Program-made: the position numbers and the translations under genes
Notes under the pieces: model-generated
What the model saw: the letters and a program-made list of their open reading frames with translations, nothing else
The model's database searches: none
Told to the model about the DNA's origin: nothing
In this document: positions 57,743 through 64,000 of the stretch, piece by piece
Position numbering within the stretch: the first letter of the stretch is position 1
Layout of the letters: each line of letters begins with the position of its first letter
NCBI GenBank assembly: GCA_030435675.1
Contig: CM059622.1
Coordinates: 6,944,001-7,008,000 of the forward strand
Direction of reading: 5' to 3'
DNA from: Steinernema hermaphroditum
Taxonomy: Eukaryota > Nematoda > Chromadorea > Rhabditida > Steinernematidae
DNA length: 64,000 nucleotides

Positions 57743-58417
57743 ACACAGGAAAACTAGTTGTTCTCCAGGATTAGTGTCTGTTTAGTTGTAGTCTGTTACG
57801 GTAGTCTCGATCTCTTATCGTGTGTAATCCTTTTGCAACTATTGGGTTACTGCATTGAAAATGTTACAAATGATAAACATTGTCTATTTTCGCAAGGTTT
57901 ACTCCCAGGTTGAAATTAATTGGTGCGTTGTGGAGTAGTGAACTGTGAACTCTCACCCTATGATTGGCGACTTACACATATATACACTCCAAACTCCAAA
58001 TCTGGCATTTTCTATAAACGCGGCATCCGGCTTTTGCCCGAGAAGCGGACTGTAGTTGCTCTTCTGAATGGTGAATATCCTGAGTGAAATCTAGGCTACT
58101 GATGTCAATAAACTGCAATTTTAATTTTGTAACATGTTCAATGCATCAAACCAATAGTATCGTATATTTTTGGCGGAATGGTTGCTCAAATGGAAGGGAA
58201 ATCTGCGCGAATCATTTGATTGATCAGCGGGAAAGATCGAGTCTATTGTTATCGACACTAATCCAGGCTCAGCATTCGAATGCATCATGAAAAGTACATA
58301 TAATTTGGGGCAGACTTGATGTTTGTGGTGAACAAAAAATAAACCGTTTATTGACCATCTACAGTATACAGAACCGTCGTTGAATAAATAAAAGAAAGAG
58401 AGTTCCCATCACCGAAA
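57743..58417. other. Spacer between proline-rich gene C and the Bro1 gene 3' end
   Basis: The first 105 bases belong to the inverted duplication. Beyond that I see no gene. On the minus strand, TTTATT-type complements near 58340-58390 could be the Bro1 gene poly(A) signal. Confidence 0.45.
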
Positions 58418-61400
58418 TTAAGATTTGCTACGGAAGAAGTTGGCGTCGAGATGATTGAGTGGATCGGAGGGATCCAGAGGAGGGAGAGGGTTGTTGAATT
58501 GGTTACGCGCCAAACGTTTCTGCATCCGAGTCTCGTCCGAGGAACCGATGTCGAAAGTGGTCGGATTCATCAGGTTGTTCAGGTCCATGGCCTTCCCGTT
58601 TTCAATGGCCTCGTCGTCCATCTGAGGGAGAGGGTCATGTTGGCCGGATCTAGCTGAACCTACGGTCTTCTCCGACGGGTAGGCGACGTAGTTGACAGAT
58701 GTTACCGTACTCATGCTCAGAGTATGCTGTTCGGAAGACTGGAGAGAAGAGGAGGACTGCGAGGGCTGGATGATGGGAAGCACGGAGGCCGAAGGTCGGA
58801 GCTGAGGCTCTCCTTTCGACTGGACGTCGATGGCCGATTGATCGAAGACGGGCGTCTCCGGGACCGATGGCTGAGGAGTAGCGCATTCCGAGTGGATCTG
58901 CTGGGGAGTGGGGGCCGAATGCTGGAGGGGCTGCGTGGTTGTCACCACCGTAGGCGTTGGCTGCTCGAGGTGGTTGGTCGGCAAAGGAGTTAAAGCGGGA
59001 GGAAGCTGGGTGGTTTCAGTCGGGCCAGGTACTTCGAGTGCCGTGACGACGCGTGTGGTATTGGTCTGGGAAGGTACCAAAGGGGCTGGAAGATGAGCTA
59101 TGCCTAGAGGATCGTCCATGAGCGACGACAAGAGGTCCTTAAATGGGGGGTGATGAGGGTTTTATGCGCGAATTACGAACTTACGACGTTCGAGAACTTC
59201 GCTGACTGGGACGGAGGTGGAGGCTGACTGGGCTGAGATGGTTGGGTCCATTGTGTTGACTGCACTGGCTGAGTGGCATGGTGTTGAGGCTGGAGAGTGT
59301 TCTGTCGCCACTGCGGCTGCTGGACCGGCTGAGAAGGCTGAGAAAATGTCGGTTGTTGCACTTGTGGCGCCAACTGGGTCGGCTGGGAAGGCTGTGGAAC
59401 CATATGCTGAGGAATGGGCGGCTGTGTTGGGACTTGAGGCAAAGGAGCAAATTGGATAGGCGTGCCCTTGTGCCACGGAGACGAGCCAGAGGCGTTCAGC
59501 AGAGGGTTTGGTTGATTGAGCTTTGGGGCAAACGGGGATTGGAACCCTCCCATGCCGGCCGGCGGAATCTGTGGTCTTCCCAACTGAGGATTGACCGGGG
59601 TTGCCGATCTGGTACTCGGGTTGTTTAGTTGGTTTAGTTGAGGTCTGGGCGTCGAAGAAGCAGAGTTGGCCTGTACAGGCTGAGAAGGAAGTTGTGAGGC
59701 TTGTGCTGGCTGAACATTCTGCTGCAGAGGGGCAGGACTGGCCACTTCGTTGTAGGACCTGACAGGAGTGGAAAGGCCACTGTTTAGAGGCGAGCCGAAC
59801 TGGACGTTGGGCGCGAAAGGCGATCGAAATCCTTGCATCGCCACATTGCCCGCAGACGAGTACATTCCCGATAGAATCGCCCCCTGCACAGACGGAGTAA
59901 CATTCCTTGCAGCTGGGAGGCTGCTTTGTTGTCCGTTCAGGACTGGGGTGAACTGGCGTGACTGCACGGTTTGCGCTCCCTGGGGGTAGGGCGCCCCTTG
60001 CGGTTGAGGGATCCCGGACACGGTGGAAGTGACCGTGGGGGCGATCGGAGGCACCGCGGATGGATGGCCAGGCAGCCCCATGAAAGGAGCGTTGTGGGAC
60101 GGTGGAATTCCCACATTTCCGGTGGCAATGCTGGGAACAGGAACGGTCGAGGCCTGCGTTGGAGGCTGCGAAGGAATAGGACAAGTAGCCGTTGATGCAG
60201 CGACCATGAAAGGAGGCTGCGAATACTGTGTTGACGCTCCACTTCCTGGCGTAGGCATTCCAGGCTGACCTGCTCCGAACTGGGCGGGATATCCATGATA
60301 GGCGTTCGCAGTAGATGCCTGATTAGGAACTGCTTGAGACGCAGAAGGATATCCACTGAACTGCACTTGTTGAGGCGGCATCTGAGCAGCCACCGTCGAG
60401 GTCTGAATGGCGCTTGGACCAAACTGCGGATAGGACGATGATGTGGCCGAAGAGTATGACGATGGAACAGAGGGACCGGAAGGTGTGGGAAGATACTGGG
60501 ATTGCATCATAGGCTGAGACTGCGAAGGAGCTGCAGGTTGGGATACTGTGGGGGCAAAGACGGAAGGACTAGCTCCAGGGTACCCAGAAGGCATATGCTG
60601 GGAGCGCAGCTGATTTCCAGGAAATTGACCTGCTACTTGAACAGAATTCATTCCTTGCTGGAAATCGTTCCCGTGTTGTGGCTGACAAGGGCTGGACATC
60701 CGTGTGCTGATGCTGGAGCCGGACGGACTGACCGGCGGTGGCACGATAGGTAGCTGGTAGGGAGTGGCTCCGGGTATCGCCTGCCCAGGATTCACAAAGT
60801 TGCCCGCTGTTGCCTGCGGAAGAACCACGCTGGGAGCGAAGGAAGCGGCAGCACCCGCCGAAGGTCCACCGGTGGCCAACTGCTGTCGAAGAGCAGCTAA
60901 ACTTCTCGTCGACGGGACAGCCCTCGGAGCACCGTAACCGGCAGGAGCGACGGGGACTCCGCCCTGAGGTGGAAGACGCGGAGAAGGCGCCACCCTGCTT
61001 GGACCGGGCGGCAAAGCACTGCCACCTGACATTTCGGCCATTTTGTTTCGGTAGAATTCCATAAAGTCGATGCGAGGGCGATCTTTCGAAGCACGATCTA
61101 AAACGACAGTCACACACGGTACAGAAAACAACAATTTTAACCTCTTCTAGCGGTTACAGGTGGGACAACGGGCTCGTTCTGTTGACTTCCGTATCCGAAC
61201 AGCGCCATCGTATCGCTCGTCTCCGCCTTCATGTGAATTTCCCGCATCTTCTCTTCCATTTCGCGCTGCTTTTCCTGCTGTTCCTTCTTAACCTTCTGGC
61301 CTAAAATTATATTTGTGACGATGCTTCAAAGCTGCTGGATTTACAGTGCATCTCCATTCCACTGATGGACGGTTCCAGTTTCACGCTCTCTGCCAACAGC

Positions 61401-63827
61401 TGGCTGTAGAAGTTGATGCCGGCGCCGGCTTTTTCGTTGACGTCTTTGAAAACGTCGTATGCGTTCACAAGCGCCAAGATCTGGTTCATGCGCCTGAAAT
61501 GGAGAATTCTAACGAAGCGATGCGAACGGAGCTTACTTTTGTGCCAGTTCGACCGACTGCTGCCTTACAGTCGAGTACTGAGCGTTGGCGTCGGTCAGAG
61601 CGTTCAAAATGTTCTCTTGGGCAGCCAGATTCTGGTCGATCACGGCGATCTGTTTATCATGCTTGCCAAGCTCTTTCGCGAAGAGATCGGTGTTGTCTTC
61701 GTGCTTCTCGGCCAAGAGACGTCCTCTAATATCGTCGTTGCTTATATCCATCCTCAGCGAATCCAGCAGTTGAATGCGCTGCAGGCGCATCTCGTCGACC
61801 TTATCCAAGATTCTCTTCAGCTTGCGACCGTTGTCCGATTCGTCCAGCTTCGGAGCAATGCTAATGATCGTCTTCTTCAGTTCCGAAATCGGCATCGACA
61901 GAGTGCGGATGTGCTCTGACTCATCGGCAATTATACTTTGCAGGTTTGTATCTTTGTCCCTAAAAGAACCCTTTAGGGATCATCCTCAACCAACAGCGCG
62001 CACCTGTTCTGATTGAATATTTCCAGTCGCTTTTCCAGCGTCCCTGAAATCACTTCGTATCCCTTGTCGCCCGTGATCTCCGGAAGATCGATCGCGTCGA
62101 GGCGCACTTTCAGTTCGTTCAGCTTCGATTCCGCCTCTCTCGATCGGTTGCCCAGTTCGTGCAACTTGTTCAGGATCTCAGCAAACGCTTCGGGCTGGGC
62201 GGAGAAGGCAGCGTTTGCCGCCAGAAGGTCCTCGGGCAAGGTCATCTTGTCAGGCTCCGTGTCCACGTTGATCTCGTCCAGATTCAGTGCTCGGAAGTAT
62301 TCCCTAAGACAGCGATTGATTCGAACAAAAATGAATAGGCTACGCACTCCAACTCGTCGTTCTTCTTGTTCACGCGATCCTCAATCTTCCTCTTCAAGTT
62401 TGTCTTCTCTTCCTCATAAACGGACACAGCCCTTATCACGGAGACGGGAAGGAGCTGCGAGAAGAGATCGTCCCCGAGAACCGATCTATCTTGAGGATCG
62501 AACGCGATCGGCTTCGTTAGCAGCTTCCCGCTTGGAATTTCGAGGTCTTCGAACTTGGGAATGCGTTCATGATAAATGAAATCGTTTTCTTTCGCCGCGT
62601 TCTTCTGCCTGATACATCAAAATTAGCAGAGAAATTCAAAAATAAAGACTAACTTTCCAACGATAACTTCGAAGGCGAAAATCAGGGACTGTTTCATGCT
62701 CTCGCGCTTGTCGTTCTTCCCGTCCTTCTCTGCAGCCTTGATGAAATCCAAAGCGAGGTTGTAGTGTGCCACGCGCACTCCCCACTTCTTCTCTTCGTCG
62801 GCCTTCATTCCCAAATACAAATGTCCGATAGCTCCGTAGAGGTTTGACTTCACGCTACATGTTCTGACCCACTCCTAAGATGGTAGTATAGTATGGTGGT
62901 ATATAGAAAGAGAAGAAGTGAGGCTACCTTGAAGCGCGAAGAAGAAACGACTTCACCAACGCTCGACTCATCCAGATGTTTTCTGCAGCATCTGTAGCTA
63001 TTCTGGAGGAAAAAGGCGATCGTCGCCACTGTCAACGGCTTCTTATGGTCAATCATACTCTTCTCCAAGAGACATTCTTGTGCTTGGTTCTGAAAATTTG
63101 TTCAGGTCCAGGTCACAAGCGGTTCATACCAGATACAGATTGATGTACCACGTCAGGATGGAGTGTTCGAAGTCCGTTGTGCCGAACTTCCCCAGATTCA
63201 TCTCATCGCGCATGTACTTCAGTGGCCATGCTGCCAGCTGGAAGTGCATGAACGCATTCTTGATGCTCTGAAACACTCCACATAAATCAGATATATTGAC
63301 TGTAACTTACGTCCAAATCAACTCTGGTCTCCACAGCGCCGAGGCTGGCATGGAAAGTGCCAATGTTGTAGAGAATGCATCCAAGCTCGAAGTTGACGTC
63401 TTCGAAAACGGCCGGAGTCGGCATCTCCATGATGCGATCGTACCAGGCGAAGGGCACTGCCACCGGGTCGTTCTCCTCCATCGGGAATCTCATCTTCACC
63501 ATCAGCATCTGTGCGTAGTACCTCTTCATCACGCACAGCGCTTCTGGATCGATCACATACTGACATATTCGCTGAAAGCACAATCGATCGTTGCCAGCAC
63601 TTCTCGCTCGCTCACCTTTCTGATCTCTTCTATCTCGGTTATGGCTGCATCGAACTGCGAAGGATCTGCCATGTAGTGATCGGCTATGTACTGAAAGGGA
63701 GAAAATGTGGAAGGACAGGCCAAGCAGTGCCCACCTGCTTGATTTTGGTGCGGAACTCCGGCTGCAGCTCGGCGGCGGACACCTTGATCTCCGCCACCAG
63801 CATCGGCACTCGCGAGATGCCCTCCAT
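58418..63827 (-). CDS. ego-2: Bro1-domain protein, HD-PTP/PTPN23-like (EGO-2-like), without a phosphatase domain
   Basis: An ESCRT-associated endosomal sorting adaptor. About 13 minus-strand exons encode roughly 1,600 residues. The start MEGISRVPMLVAEIK matches the HD-PTP N-terminus. The Bro1 domain includes ACILYNxG-type CILYNIGTFHASLGA, NQAQECLLEKSMIDHKK (closest to HD-PTP rather than ALIX) and GAIGHLYLGMKADEEKKWG. A helical V domain follows, with KLKRILDKVDEMRLQRIQLL and NLAAQENILNALTDANAQY. A long Gln/Pro/Ser-rich region fills one large exon (about 61097-59185). The last exon has DLLSSLMDDPLG and ends in an acidic DPSDPLNHLDANFF stretch. No tyrosine phosphatase signature (HCxxGxxR) follows. 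As I recall, nematode EGO-2 is likewise a Bro1 protein of this type. Confidence 0.85.
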
Positions 63828-64000
63828 TCCGCTCCTGAAACAGAAAAGCTCAGCTAGCACGGCGAGAAATGTCTCCGCGTGGCGTCACAAACAGCTGATG
63901 ACATCGCCGTCCAGCTGGACGACGTGTGTGGCCCGAAGACGGCGTCGTCGTTAGACTCATTGTCTCGGGACACCGTTCGCGCACTCCTATTCAAGATTTC
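63828..64000. other. 5' flank of the Bro1 gene
   Basis: On the minus strand, TTCTGTTTCAG ends about ten bases before the ATG. It is either a trans-splice acceptor or the end of a 5'UTR intron. Confidence 0.5.

Noticed and set aside
59162..60184. 340-codon minus-strand frame overlapping the large Gln/Pro exon
   Set aside because: A shifted-frame shadow of the Bro1 gene's low-complexity exon. The in-phase frame is 59173-61134.

Overview
This is animal nuclear DNA, and a nematode (roundworm) fits best. Genes are broken by short introns (often 40-80 bases) with GTAAGT/GTGAGT donors and TTTCAG acceptors. There are two nematode-style serpentine chemoreceptor genes and a divergent F-box protein, and several start codons sit just behind an unpaired TTTCAG, as expected for spliced-leader trans-splicing. 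I rebuilt exons by matching reading phase across introns. For seven genes the summed exon lengths divide by three: the 507-aa serine-rich protein, the 652-aa SK channel, both ERO1 copies, the RPE, the INCENP and the F-box gene.

Layout, left half (0-23 kb, gene dense): the 3' end of a CED-1/Draper/MEGF10 engulfment receptor (+); a Rab GTPase (+); ribulose-phosphate 3-epimerase (+); two tandem ERO1 oxidoreductins (+) with signs of recent gene conversion; a 7TM chemoreceptor (+), tail to tail with the ciliary B9 protein MKS1 (-); then INCENP (+), tail to tail with an F-box protein (-).

Middle (23-49 kb, gene poor): one rebuilt 12-exon gene of about 18 kb (+, 28335-46388) encodes a serine-rich protein I do not recognise. 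Its introns are long and rich in TAATTA cores, and they hold a G-run repeat block, a 117-base inverted-repeat element and a pair of covarying hairpins. An exact 390-base tandem duplication lies upstream. Everything else from 23 to 28 kb is tentative.

Right half (49-64 kb): an SK-type calcium-activated potassium channel (+). Next comes a cluster of three small, two-exon, signal-peptide-bearing proline/glycine-rich proteins, one on + and two on -. Two of them form a near-identical inverted duplication that includes the TATA promoters, and a truncated fourth copy lies beside one. A second 7TM chemoreceptor (-) sits inside this cluster. The window ends with a Bro1-domain protein of the HD-PTP/PTPN23 (EGO-2-like) type (-) that lacks a phosphatase domain.

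The genes do not form one pathway. The best candidates for something undescribed are the secreted proline-rich family and the long serine-rich gene with its structured introns.
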